This document shows, piece after piece, positions 45,198 through 55,293 of a stretch of 64,000 nucleotides of DNA. Source of the stretch: Bradyrhizobium sp. CCBAU 53338 (GTDB lineage: Bacteria; Pseudomonadota; Alphaproteobacteria; Rhizobiales; Xanthobacteraceae); contig NZ_CP030048.1 of the NCBI RefSeq assembly GCF_015291665.1, forward strand, positions 496,001 to 560,000, read 5' to 3'. A program made the position numbers and the translations under genes. Numbering within the stretch: the stretch's first letter is position 1; each line of letters begins with the position of its first letter. The notes below the pieces were generated by a model. It did not search any database and was not told the DNA's origin. It saw only the letters and a program-made list of their open reading frames with translations.

Positions 45198-46151
45198 TCA
45201 TACCATCAATTTCCACTTCCCCTCCCCCGCGCGCTTCAGCGCTGGATCGTTCACCCGGACATGCTCCGCCAAAAAGTCGATGAAGGCGCGCACGCGGGCC
45301 GGCAGGGGCGCTGCATGGCCGACATAGACGGCGTGGATGTCTTCGCGGTCGCCGGGATTATAGCTTTGCAGCACCGGCACGAGGCGGCCGGCTTCGATGT
45401 CGGGGCCGATGTGGAAGAGGGCGAGGCGAGCGAGGCCGGCGCCTCCGAGGCAGAGGCGGCGCGCGGCTTCGCCGTCGCTGACGCGGGCGGCAGGCGGCGG
45501 CACCGCCTCCTCGGTACGGTCGCCGCGTTTGAACGGCCAGCCGCCGCGGATGCGCGAAAAGGTCCAGCCGATGCCGCGATGCTCCGCAAGATCCGCCGGA
45601 GTCTTCGGCGTGCTCGCGCGCGCCAGATAATCCGGCGAGGCGACGACGACCATGCGGCTGGTGCCGAGCTTGCGCGCAATCAGGCGTGAAGTCTTCAGCG
45701 GACCGACGCGAATGGCGACGTCGGCGCGCTCCTGCATCAGGTCGATCAGCGTGTCCGTCAGCACGAGATCGAGCGTGATTTCGGGATGTCGTTCGAGAAA
45801 GCGCGGGACCAGCGGCATCAGATGCAGCATGCCGAAGGGGATGTTGCTGTTGACCGTGAGACGGCCGCGCGGCGTGGCGCCCGATGCCGCCTCGCGCTCG
45901 GCCTCCTCCATCTCGCCGAGGATGCGCAACGAGCGCTGGTAGAAGGCCTGGCCCTCCTCGGTCAGCGTCAGCTTGCGCGTGGTGCGGTTGATCAGCCGCG
46001 AGCCGAGCCGCGCCTCCAGCCGCGAGATCAGCTTGCTGACGCCCGACGGCGTCAGGCGCAGCCTTCGGGCGGCCTGCGTGAAGCCGCCGAGATCGACGAC
46101 GCGGACGAAAACTTCCATCTCGGCGGAGCGGTTGGTGTCGAAACGGGCCAT
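45198..46151 (-). CDS. LysR-family transcriptional regulator
   Basis: A 317-residue LysR protein: N-terminal winged helix (about 10-70; GGFTQAARRLRLTPSGVSKLISRLEARLG) and a periplasmic-binding-protein-like effector domain (about 95-300). It belongs to the common group with short NRTTRKLTLTEEG motifs found next to transporter and oxidoreductase genes. It is divergent from an MFS exporter and aldo-keto reductase across about 98 bp, which are its likely targets. The inducer is unknown. It ends 7 bp from the tRNA-Ser gene. Confidence 0.9.
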   Translation of the reverse strand: MARFDTNRSAEMEVFVRVVDLGGFTQAARRLRLTPSGVSKLISRLEARLGSRLINRTTRKLTLTEEGQAFYQRSLRILGEMEEAEREAASGATPRGRLTVNSNIPFGMLHLMPLVPRFLERHPEITLDLVLTDTLIDLMQERADVAIRVGPLKTSRLIARKLGTSRMVVVASPDYLARASTPKTPADLAEHRGIGWTFSRIRGGWPFKRGDRTEEAVPPPAARVSDGEAARRLCLGGAGLARLALFHIGPDIEAGRLVPVLQSYNPGDREDIHAVYVGHAAPLPARVRAFIDFLAEHVRVNDPALKRAGEGKWKLMV

Positions 46152-46249
46152 GTTGAATTCAGGTCACAAATGATTGGATTGCGGACGTTCTAATGGTTTT
46201 GTGCGAGCGCCGCTATCTGCGTGGCTCGTCTCATCCAATGGAGCCACGC

Positions 46250-47431
46250 ATGCCTCCCGCCGTTCTCGCGCTCACCGCCGGTGCCTTCGGCATCGGCACT
46301 ACCGAATTCATCATCATGGGCCTGCTGCTCCAGGTCGCCGCCGACATGCACGTCTCCGTGCCGGTCGCGGGCCTGCTCGTCTCCGGCTACGCGCTCGGCG
46401 TTTTCGTCGGCGCGCCGGTGCTGACGCTCGCGACCCGCCGGCTGCCGCGAAAGACCGTGCTGCTGGCGCTGATGGCGATTTTTACCCTCGGCAACGCGGC
46501 GTGCGCGCTGGCGCCGAACTACGAGCTCTTGATGGCGGCGCGCGTGCTGACCTCGCTGGCCCATGGCACCTTCTTCGGTGTCGGCTCGGTGGTCGCCACA
46601 AGCCTGGTCGCCGAGGACAAACGCGCCTCCGCCATCGCGACCATGTTCATCGGCCTCACGGTCGCAACCCTGCTCGGCGTGCCGTTCGGTGCCTGGTTCG
46701 GCCTGATGCTCGGCTGGCGTGCGGCGTTCTGGGCGGTGACGGCGATCGGGGTGATCGCCTTTGCGGTGGTGGCGGTGCTGGTGCCCGGCCATGTCGGCAA
46801 AAACGACAAGCCGATCACGCTGGCGGAGGAGGTCGCGGTGCTTGGCCGACCGCAGGTGCTGCTTGGCCTTGCCATGACCGTATTCGGCTTTGCCGGTCTG
46901 TTCGTCGTCTTCACCTATATCCAGCCGATCCTGACGCGCTTCACAGGCTTCTCGGAAGCGGCGGTATCGCCGATCCTTCTGGTGTTCGGCGTTGGACTTG
47001 CGATCGGCAATGTCGCCGGCGGCAAGCTCGCCGATCGTGGCCTTGGCCGCGCGCTGACCGGCACGCTGGCTGCACTTGCCGTCGTGCTGGCTGGTCTTGC
47101 GGCTGTGCTGTCCGTGAAAATCCCGACGATCGCTCTGATCCTGCTGCTCGGCGTTGCGGCGTTCGCGACTGTCGCGCCGCTCCAGCTGCGCGTGCTGGAA
47201 GCTGCCGGCCCGAGCGGCCGTACGCTGGCTTCGAGTCTCAACATTGCTGCCTTCAATCTCGGCAACGCACTTGGTGCCTGGGCCGGTGGCGTCACCATCG
47301 ATCGCGGGCTCGGCCTCTCCGCGCTGCCGCTGGTTGCGGCCGGCATCACGGCGGTCGGGCTGGCGCTGGCGCTGTGGAGCCTTCAGCTCGACCGCGGCCA
47401 GGCAGTCGTCGCGGCGTGCCCGGCAGAATAG
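46250..47431 (+). CDS. MFS efflux transporter (DHA1/AraJ-like)
   Basis: A 393-residue major facilitator with twelve predicted helices. Helix 1 reads AFGIGTTEFIIMGLLLQVA, the signature of the AraJ/PbuE/Cml branch of drug or metabolite exporters; the helix 2-3 motif is RRLPRKTVLLAL. The ATG at 46250 has GGAG 6 nt upstream; an ATG at 46238 is also possible. It is followed after 12 bp by an aldo-keto reductase, so the pair probably handles one reactive or toxic compound, controlled by the divergent LysR protein. Confidence 0.88.
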   Translation: MPPAVLALTAGAFGIGTTEFIIMGLLLQVAADMHVSVPVAGLLVSGYALGVFVGAPVLTLATRRLPRKTVLLALMAIFTLGNAACALAPNYELLMAARVLTSLAHGTFFGVGSVVATSLVAEDKRASAIATMFIGLTVATLLGVPFGAWFGLMLGWRAAFWAVTAIGVIAFAVVAVLVPGHVGKNDKPITLAEEVAVLGRPQVLLGLAMTVFGFAGLFVVFTYIQPILTRFTGFSEAAVSPILLVFGVGLAIGNVAGGKLADRGLGRALTGTLAALAVVLAGLAAVLSVKIPTIALILLLGVAAFATVAPLQLRVLEAAGPSGRTLASSLNIAAFNLGNALGAWAGGVTIDRGLGLSALPLVAAGITAVGLALALWSLQLDRGQAVVAACPAE

Positions 47432-47443
47432 GAGGAAGGTCAC

Positions 47444-48478
<1,035 letters not shown>

Positions 48479-48600
48479 GTCCATCGATCCCTGACAATTC
48501 GTCGCATTGGCGGCCGCCGCCAATGCGCCATGCAGAAACGCCGCTGTACAGGCTGCAACGCCGTCCGTAACCTTCGCGTCGCAATTTCAGGAGATGCAAC

Positions 48601-50157
48601 GTGGCGAAGAAGACGGCGACCAAGAAGAGAAGCGCTTCGAAGAAAGCAGCGAAAACCGCGAGCAAGATGACCGCCGTTCGCAAGGCGGCTGCGGCGAAGC
48701 CGGTCAAGAAAACAGTCAAGAAGGCCGCGCCACGTCGTCCCAGGGGGCCGGCCTGGCAATGGTCGGCGGTCGACACCGCGGCGGCGATCCGCTCCGGCGC
48801 AATCTCGGCGGTCGAGACCGTCGAGGCGCATCTGGAGCGGATGCATGCGGTCAATCCCAGGCTGAATGCGGTCGTCGTCGATCTCGGCGAGGACGCGCTG
48901 AAGGCCGCGCACGCGGCTGACAAGCAGCGCGCCAGGGGCGGCGGACTCGGCCTCCTGCACGGCGTGCCCATCACCATCAAGGAGAATGTCGATTACGAGG
49001 GCCGGCCCAATTACAACGGCGTACCCGCCAACAAGGGTCTCATCGCGCCGTCGGATTCGCCTGTCGTCCGCAACCTGAAGAAATCAGGAGCGATCGTCAT
49101 CGGGCTCACCAACACGCCTGAATTCTCGTTCCGCGGCTTCACCGACAACCCGCTGCATGGGCTGACGCTCAATCCCTGGGACCCTGACATCACCTGCGGC
49201 GGCTCCTCGGGCGGCGCGGGATCGGCGGTCGCCGCCGGCATCGGCACCATCGCGCATGGCAACGACATCGGTGGCTCGCTGCGCTGGCCTGCGCATTGCA
49301 ACGGCGTCGCGACGATCAAGCCGACGCAGGGCCGCATTCCAGCCTTCAACGCCAGCGCGACGGCAGAACGGCCGATGCTGGCGCATTTGATGTCGGCGCA
49401 GGGGCCGCTCGCCCGCCACGTCGGCGACGTCCGCCTGGCTCTTGAGGTCATGAGCCAGCGCGACCCGCGCGACCCCTGGTGGGTGCCGGCGCCGCTGACG
49501 GGGCCGAAGCCGAAGGGCCCGATCAAGGTCGCGCTGGCCAAGATCCCCGACGACATGAAGGTCGACCCGGCGGTCAGCGCGGCGCTCCGCCAGGCAGCGG
49601 ATCATCTGGAGCGGTCCGGCTATCGCGTCAGTGAGGTCGACGTGCCCGACATCAACGGTGTTTGGCAGACCTGGTGCGACATCATCACCAACGAGACGGT
49701 GGTGATGCAGGAGGCCGGCATGCTGAAGGTCACGTCGGAAGATTTCCACAAGGCGTGGGGCGGAATGAAAGCCAAGGCCAATATCCTCGATCTCAAGGCC
49801 TGGATGCAGGCGACCGCCGCGCGCAACGGCCATATCCGCGCCTGGCAGCTGTTCTTCGAGGAGTACCCGGTGGTGCTGGCGCCGACCACGGTGAAGCCGA
49901 CGCCGGGTCCGCGCGAGGACACCGTCAGCGCCGAGCGCGTCCAGGAAATATTCTGGGGCGAGATCCGCTTCATCTCGGCGATCAACGTGCTTGGCCTGCC
50001 CGGCGCCGTGGTGCCTGTGACCGTGCACGATGGCAAGCCGATCGGCGTGCAGCTGATCACCGGACGCTATCGCGAGGATCTCGCGCTGGATGCGGCCGCC
50101 GCGATCGAGAAGCGCGCCGGCGTGCTGGCCCATCGGCTATGGGAAACCATGGCCTGA
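48601..50157 (+). CDS. Amidase-signature protein with a histone-H1-like N-terminal tail
   Basis: A 518-residue amidase. The catalytic triad is intact: Lys127 (ITIKENVD), cis-Ser202 (CGGSSGGAGS) and nucleophile Ser226 (DIGGSLRW), at the usual spacings of 75 and 24. The first 48 residues are extremely basic and low in complexity, with repeats such as KKTATKKRSASKK and KPVKKTVKKAAPRRP, like bacterial H1-type proteins; typical amidases start close to the AWQWSAVDTAAAI region. The GTG follows AGGAGA at good spacing, and the tail is in frame without a break. Amide substrate unknown. The tail could bind nucleic acid or a polyanion, or be a start-site artefact. Confidence 0.87.
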   Translation: MAKKTATKKRSASKKAAKTASKMTAVRKAAAAKPVKKTVKKAAPRRPRGPAWQWSAVDTAAAIRSGAISAVETVEAHLERMHAVNPRLNAVVVDLGEDALKAAHAADKQRARGGGLGLLHGVPITIKENVDYEGRPNYNGVPANKGLIAPSDSPVVRNLKKSGAIVIGLTNTPEFSFRGFTDNPLHGLTLNPWDPDITCGGSSGGAGSAVAAGIGTIAHGNDIGGSLRWPAHCNGVATIKPTQGRIPAFNASATAERPMLAHLMSAQGPLARHVGDVRLALEVMSQRDPRDPWWVPAPLTGPKPKGPIKVALAKIPDDMKVDPAVSAALRQAADHLERSGYRVSEVDVPDINGVWQTWCDIITNETVVMQEAGMLKVTSEDFHKAWGGMKAKANILDLKAWMQATAARNGHIRAWQLFFEEYPVVLAPTTVKPTPGPREDTVSAERVQEIFWGEIRFISAINVLGLPGAVVPVTVHDGKPIGVQLITGRYREDLALDAAAAIEKRAGVLAHRLWETMA

Positions 50158-50213
50158 CCTTTGCTTTTCGGGCCTTCGCGCAACAAGCGCGAGGCCCTGA
50201 CGAGGCGGCCGGA

Positions 50214-51518
50214 TCAGTTCGTCAGATGCGAGGCCGCGATCGCCTTCTGGAACAGCGCGTTCAGCGCCGCGCTGATGCTGGAATCGCTCGAGACCTCGTA
50301 ATAATAACCCGACGTCGCGCAAGCCTGCATCTTGGTCGCGATCGAGCTGCGGAACGGTGCGATGTAAGTGTTGTACCAGGAGTTGTTAGTGATCGCGAGA
50401 TAGGTAGTGTAGAGCACCGCGATCTTGACGCCGCGCGCCTTGATGGTGTCGCAGATCGTCGTCGTCAACGGCTCCTGGCACCGACCGGACGAAGTGATCA
50501 CGGTCTGGGTGCAGGTCGAGGGATAGTAATAGTCGGCGACACCATCCGTGACGAAGAACAGCCATTTCTGCGGCGAGGAGGACGAGCCGTCGCCTGGCGT
50601 CGGGATCGTGGTGTTCATCGACGACATGGTGCCGTCGAAGTCGGTACACATATCGTTGTTGTAGTTGGTGTAGGGGATCGTCATCAGGTCGACGCCGGCA
50701 ACTGCGGTCTTCACCGAGGACAGGCTCGAGGTGAGCGCAGAGATCGTGGTCAGGCCCATCGCGCCGCAGTCGCTGCCCATGGTGTAGACTGCCATCCGGT
50801 ATTGATTGCTGACGAGCTGGCTGGCGGTGGCGGTGTCAGTCAGCGACTGCGTCGCGTCGCGCACCAGGTCGATCCGCATCTTGATCCCGAGGTTCTTCGC
50901 GATCGAGTAGTAGCTGTTAGTCTGCTTGGTCTTCTTCGAACTCGACGTATAGGTGTCGTGGCAGGCGAAGGCGCAGCTATCGGAGGTCGCGCTCTGCAGG
51001 GCCGTCATGTCCGCCGTGGTCGCGCCCAGTCCCTGCGACGGCGAATTGTCCAGCAGCACATAGAAATCGACATAGGCCGGCAATGAGGCCGCTGCGGTCG
51101 AGGATGCCGAGACGTCCATGGTCTTGTAGCCGAGAATCCCCATGAAATAGGTCGTCACCGTCGCCGACGCCGTTCCCGTGGCGGTTCGGGTGGTGACGCT
51201 GTCGACCACGTTGATGGTCACGGCGGTCGAGCTCATGCCGAGCGCGGACATCTGTCCGGTGAACGTGTTCAGCGCATCGCTCTGCGCCGCCGAAGTGCTC
51301 CTGGTGATTTCGCTCTTGGCGGTGGCGACCAGTACGGCGGTGTCGAGCGCAGAGGCCAGCTTCGCTCTCGCCCGGGCGGCCAGGGAATAGTCGACGGCGG
51401 CGCCGACGAAGGACAGCAGCGGCACCAGCGCGAGCGCGAAGATGACGGCGATATTGCCACGGCGGTCGGAAGCAAATTTCGACAACAGGCGATGAGCATT
51501 CCCGGTGGCAATGTTCAA
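50214..51518 (-). CDS. TadE/TadG-like pilus-associated protein with vWA region
   Basis: A 434-residue protein with an N-terminal TadE/G-type membrane segment (RGNIAVIFALALVPLLSFVGAAVDYSLAARARAKL) and a large exported region. A von Willebrand A-like fold is suggested by the start YVLLDNSPSQG, a degenerate MIDAS DxSxS, and LFFVTDGVADYY later. Ser/Thr content is high and several cysteines are present. Such proteins act with the Flp/Tad secretion system, but no tad genes lie nearby, so it is an orphan. The start is at 51518. Confidence 0.82.
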   Translation of the reverse strand: MNIATGNAHRLLSKFASDRRGNIAVIFALALVPLLSFVGAAVDYSLAARARAKLASALDTAVLVATAKSEITRSTSAAQSDALNTFTGQMSALGMSSTAVTINVVDSVTTRTATGTASATVTTYFMGILGYKTMDVSASSTAAASLPAYVDFYVLLDNSPSQGLGATTADMTALQSATSDSCAFACHDTYTSSSKKTKQTNSYYSIAKNLGIKMRIDLVRDATQSLTDTATASQLVSNQYRMAVYTMGSDCGAMGLTTISALTSSLSSVKTAVAGVDLMTIPYTNYNNDMCTDFDGTMSSMNTTIPTPGDGSSSSPQKWLFFVTDGVADYYYPSTCTQTVITSSGRCQEPLTTTICDTIKARGVKIAVLYTTYLAITNNSWYNTYIAPFRSSIATKMQACATSGYYYEVSSDSSISAALNALFQKAIAASHLTN

Positions 51519-51793
51519 GCAAACACATCCTTACGCGAACAACGATGCGCGGACGCTAGCATCGTGGAACTTACGCAAGGGTTGACCGGGTTCCATAAAC
51601 GCGTGTCTGTATGTTGCTGATCGTATCGCCGGTGGGGCGAAATTGCCTATAAAAATAGCCGTTTTTGCGTACCTCACTCGGCGAATCCCGTAGTACTCCG
51701 GGGGCGCGCTTGACCGGCGCCGTCGTTTGCATCCAACCTGCACGCAGGTCGCGCCGAGCGAGAGCGCGTCAACTTGCAGTAGGGGAGGACGAC

Positions 51794-52726
51794 ATGCCGG
51801 ACAATCTTCCGGTCATCCTGCATCATTTCGACGAGTCGCCATTCTCCGAGAAGATCCGTCTCGTCTTCGGGCTGAAGAACATGGCGTGGACCTCGGTGCG
51901 CATCTCCAGGATCATGCCACGCCCCGACCTGATGCCGATGACCGGAGGGTATCGGCGCACACCGGTGATGCAGATCGGCGCGGACATCTATTGCGACACC
52001 CAGCGCATCGCCCGTGAGCTCGAACGTCGCTTTCCTGCGCCGACCCTGTTTCCTGATCGAAGCGAGGGGCTCGCCTGGGCGAGCGCGATGTGGACCGACA
52101 AATCCTTCTTCCAGAACACGGTGAACCTGGTGTTCGGTTCACTCGCCGACAAGGTGCCGCAGAGCTTCATCGAGGATCGCGAGAAGCTGCGTGGCGCCAG
52201 GTTCGACATCGCGGCGATGACGGCGGCGATCCCGCAAATGCGCGACCAGTATCGCGCGCATGTCGGCTGGATCGAGGCCGAGCTGGCCGGAGGTCACCAA
52301 TGGCTGTGCGGGAGCGCGGCGGGCCTGATAGACATCAACGCTTACATGAATGTCTGGTACGTCCGCTCCAACCTGCCGGTCGCCGATCAACTGCTTGCCG
52401 AGTTTCCCAGGGTGCGCGCCTGGGAGGAGCGCGTCCGCGCGATCGGCCATGGCATGCGGACCGAGATGTCGGCCGCGGAGGCGCTCCAGGTCGGCCGGGC
52501 AGCAACGCCGCAGACGCAGGAGACGGACGACCCCCACGATCCCAACGGCCGCAAGGTCGGCGACCTCGTCGACGTCAGGCCCGACGATTACGGCAAGATC
52601 GCCGTGCGCGGACGAATCGTGGCGCTGTCGGCCCAGAGCATCGCCATCCGCCGCCACGACGACCTCGCGGGCGAGATCGTCGTCCACTTTCCGCGCGCGG
52701 GCTTCCTGGTGACGCCAGCGGCGTAG
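51794..52726 (+). CDS. Glutathione S-transferase family protein with C-terminal extension
   Basis: A 310-residue protein. The thioredoxin-like N-terminus (VILHHFDESPFSEKIRLVFGLKN; TPVMQIGADIYCDTQRIARELE) and the all-helical domain (about 90-220) are GST-like. About 80 extra residues at the end, including DPNGRKVGDLVDVRPDD and HDDLAGEIVVHFPRAGF, form an additional small beta-rich domain not found in ordinary GSTs of about 200-230 residues. The ATG at 51794 follows GGGGAGG. It stands alone between two unrelated genes. The substrate is unknown. Confidence 0.85.
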   Translation: MPDNLPVILHHFDESPFSEKIRLVFGLKNMAWTSVRISRIMPRPDLMPMTGGYRRTPVMQIGADIYCDTQRIARELERRFPAPTLFPDRSEGLAWASAMWTDKSFFQNTVNLVFGSLADKVPQSFIEDREKLRGARFDIAAMTAAIPQMRDQYRAHVGWIEAELAGGHQWLCGSAAGLIDINAYMNVWYVRSNLPVADQLLAEFPRVRAWEERVRAIGHGMRTEMSAAEALQVGRAATPQTQETDDPHDPNGRKVGDLVDVRPDDYGKIAVRGRIVALSAQSIAIRRHDDLAGEIVVHFPRAGFLVTPAA

Positions 52727-52803
52727 TTAATCCAAATCGACTCAAATTTTAGCCGATTCACCAACAACCATTAGGGTTACTTCCTCGATCTCTAAGCGAA
52801 TTA

Positions 52804-52847
52804 TTGTCCGCTTTACCACCGGCCTCTAACAGAGGGACGGCGGACAA
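52804..52847 (+). promoter_or_regulatory. Structured leader hairpin upstream of metY
   Basis: TTGTCCGC and GCGGACAA form a perfect 8-bp outer stem that encloses an inner hairpin CCTCT-AAC-AGAGG. It ends 58 bp upstream of the metY start. It does not show the known SAM-II conserved core. It may be a cis-regulatory RNA element or an attenuator. Confidence 0.45.
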
Positions 52848-52880
52848 CGCACATGCCTCATACAGGCCAATAAGTGCGGC

Positions 52881-52898
52881 CCGCGTCCCACGCGGAGG
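52881..52898 (+). promoter_or_regulatory. Hairpin overlapping the metY ribosome site
   Basis: CCGCG-TCCCA-CGCGG forms a 5-bp stem whose 3' side shares two bases with the GGAGG Shine-Dalgarno (52894-52898), 7 bp before the ATG at 52906. Folding would partly hide the ribosome site. Confidence 0.4.
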
Positions 52899-52905
52899 TG
52901 GTACG

Positions 52906-54207
52906 ATGCGCAACGAGACGATCGCTATTCACGCCGGCTACGAGCCCGAAGCCACCACGCACGCGGTTGCCGTGCCGATCTACCAGACCGCGGCCTACGC
53001 GTTCGACAGCGCCGACCACGGCGCGGCGCTCTTCAATCTCGAGGCCGAAGGTTTCCGCTACAGCCGCATTGCCAATCCCACCAGCGCCGTGCTGGAGAAG
53101 CGCATCGCCCAGCTCGAAGGCGGCGTCGGCGCGCTCGCGGTCGCGACCGGTCAGGCCGCACTGCATTTCGCCTTCGTCAACGTCGCCGATCACGGCGGCA
53201 ACATCGTTTCCGTGCCGCAGCTCTACGGCACCACGCACACGCTGCTCTCCCACATCCTGCCGCGGCAGGGCATCACCGGCCGCTTTGCCGAGAGCGATGC
53301 ACCTGACGCCATCGCAAGGCTGATCGACGAGAATACCCGCGCCGTATTCGCCGAGACCATCGGCAATCCTGCCGGCAATGTCTGCGACATCGAGGCGCTG
53401 GCCAAGATCGCGCACGCCCATGGCGTGCCGCTGATCGTCGACAACACGGTCGCAACGCCCATTCTGCTCAAGCCGTTCGATTACGGCGCCGACATCGCCG
53501 TGCACTCGCTGACCAAGTTTCTGGGCGGCCACGGCACCACGCTCGGCGGCGCCATCGTCGATTCCGGAAACTTCCCCTGGGCGGAGCATGCCGACCGCTT
53601 CCCGGCCTACAACAAGCCGGACGCCTCCTATCACGGCCTCGTCTATGCCGAGCGCTTCGGCAAGACCGCCTATATCGAGCGCGCCCGCAGCGTCTATCAG
53701 CGCACCATGGGTTCGGTGCTGTCGCCGTTCAACGCCTTCCTGCTGCTCCAAGGCATCGAGACCGTGGCGCTGCGCATGGAGCGCCATTGTGAGAACGCCC
53801 GCAAGGTCGCCGAATTCCTGCGCAACGACCCGCGTGTCGCCTGGGTGAATTACACCGGCTTCCCGGATAGCCCCTATTATCCGCTGGTCCGGAAATATCT
53901 CGATGGCAATGCCTCATCGCTGTTCACCTTCGGCATCAAGGGCGGCATGGAGGCCGGCAAGGCCTTCTACGATGCGTTGAAGCTGATCACGCGTCTCGTC
54001 AATATCGGCGACGCCAAGTCGCTGGCCTGCCATCCCGCATCGACCACGCATCGGCAGATGTCGGCGGAGCAGCAGCGCACCGCCGGCGTGCTGCCGGAGA
54101 CCATCCGCCTCTCGATCGGCATCGAGCATGCTGCCGATATCATCGAGGACATCGACCAGGCTCTGGAAAAGGCCTGTCCGGCCGCGCGTCTTCAGGCCGC
54201 GGAGTAG
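52906..54207 (+). CDS. metY: O-acetyl/O-succinylhomoserine sulfhydrylase
   Basis: A 433-residue PLP enzyme of the Cys/Met metabolism family: YSRIANPTSAVLEKRIAQLEGG near the N-terminus, and the PLP lysine in HSLTKFLGGHGTTLGG. The length and the large insertion near NIVSVPQLYGGT-like residues match O-acetylhomoserine aminocarboxypropyltransferase. It makes homocysteine from an activated homoserine and sulfide. The ATG follows GGAGGTGG; a longer in-frame start at 52804 runs through the leader hairpin and is rejected. It is 12 bp upstream of the homoserine acyltransferase gene, which should supply its substrate. Confidence 0.92.
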   Translation: MRNETIAIHAGYEPEATTHAVAVPIYQTAAYAFDSADHGAALFNLEAEGFRYSRIANPTSAVLEKRIAQLEGGVGALAVATGQAALHFAFVNVADHGGNIVSVPQLYGTTHTLLSHILPRQGITGRFAESDAPDAIARLIDENTRAVFAETIGNPAGNVCDIEALAKIAHAHGVPLIVDNTVATPILLKPFDYGADIAVHSLTKFLGGHGTTLGGAIVDSGNFPWAEHADRFPAYNKPDASYHGLVYAERFGKTAYIERARSVYQRTMGSVLSPFNAFLLLQGIETVALRMERHCENARKVAEFLRNDPRVAWVNYTGFPDSPYYPLVRKYLDGNASSLFTFGIKGGMEAGKAFYDALKLITRLVNIGDAKSLACHPASTTHRQMSAEQQRTAGVLPETIRLSIGIEHAADIIEDIDQALEKACPAARLQAAE

Positions 54208-54219
54208 GCAATCGGGCCG

Positions 54220-55221
54220 ATGAGCGTCCTGATCGCCAGGGATCAAGGTATCGCAAGTCCGGCGCTGGTGCCGGCCGAGGGCGATCCCGCGCGCGATCAT
54301 GGAGACGCTGAGCTCACCATCGGACTGATCAACAACATGCCCGATCCTGCGCTGAAGGCGACCGAACGGCAGTTCATGAAACTGCTCCAGGCCGCTGCAG
54401 GGCCCCGCCGCATCCGCTTCCATTGCTTTTCGCTGCCGACGGTGAAGCGCTCGCCGGAAGCGAAATGGCACGTCGAGAGTGAATATTCCGATCTCTCCGA
54501 TCTCGGGCGCCAGACATTCGACGGGCTTATCGTCACCGGCGCCGAGCCGATCGCGCCCGAACTGGACCAGGAGCCATATTGGCGCGACCTCACCGAGCTG
54601 ATCGACTGGGCCAAGGTCAACACCCGCTCGACGATCTGGTCGTGCCTCGCCGCCCATGCGGCCGTGCTGCATCTCGATCGCGTCGAACGCCGGCGCCTGC
54701 CGACCAAATGTCACGGTATCTTTGACTGTGAACCCACAACCGCCGATCCGCTGACGCGCGATGCCCCGGCACCGCTCAAGGTCTCGCATTCGCGCCTGAA
54801 CGAAGTCACTGCCGGCGATCTCACGCAGGCCGGCTATCAGGTGCTGACCCGGTCGGCCCAAGCCGGGGTCGACGTCTTCGTCAGGCAATATGCCAGCCGC
54901 TTCGTGTTCTTCCAGGGCCATCCTGAATACGACGCGCTGTCGCTCCAGCGCGAATATCTGCGCGACATCGGCCGCTACCTCGCGCGCGAGCGCGAGGTCT
55001 ATCCGGCCCTTCCCGTGAGTTATTTTGACGCAGCGACGGAAGAGAAGCTCGCTCGCTTCGAGAAGCGGGCGAGGCACCAGCGCCATCCGGCGCTGACCAA
55101 CGAGCTGCCGGCGCTGACTTTGCGCGCCGATATCGCCGCTGGCACCGCTGCAGCGGCGCTATTTCGCAACTGGCTGCAATATCTCGGCGCGGAGACGGAT
55201 GCTCCGCTGCTCGCGCGTTGA
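54220..55221 (+). CDS. metA: Homoserine O-acyltransferase (MetA-like)
   Basis: A 333-residue MetA-family protein with a class I glutamine-amidotransferase-like fold: INNMPDPALKATERQFMKLL, catalytic Cys in TIWSCLAAHAA, and His in RFVFFQGHPEYD followed by the usual EYLRDIGRYL. MetA proteins transfer succinyl or acetyl to homoserine; which one cannot be told here. The 30-residue C-terminal extension is longer than in E. coli MetA. It is co-transcribed with metY, so together they form the trans-sulfuration-independent route to homocysteine. Confidence 0.88.
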   Translation: MSVLIARDQGIASPALVPAEGDPARDHGDAELTIGLINNMPDPALKATERQFMKLLQAAAGPRRIRFHCFSLPTVKRSPEAKWHVESEYSDLSDLGRQTFDGLIVTGAEPIAPELDQEPYWRDLTELIDWAKVNTRSTIWSCLAAHAAVLHLDRVERRRLPTKCHGIFDCEPTTADPLTRDAPAPLKVSHSRLNEVTAGDLTQAGYQVLTRSAQAGVDVFVRQYASRFVFFQGHPEYDALSLQREYLRDIGRYLAREREVYPALPVSYFDAATEEKLARFEKRARHQRHPALTNELPALTLRADIAAGTAAAALFRNWLQYLGAETDAPLLAR

Positions 55222-55293
55222 CCCGGAGCCGCAGGTTCCGCGTTAGGATTACCGGGGCGTTAAGCTTGCCTCAGGCCGTGCGCAAATGTTTCA

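Noticed and set aside
52727..52905. SAM-II riboswitch upstream of metY
   Set aside because: I looked for the conserved GATTT and GCTAAA-GGG core and pseudoknot; they are absent, so only generic hairpins are reported.
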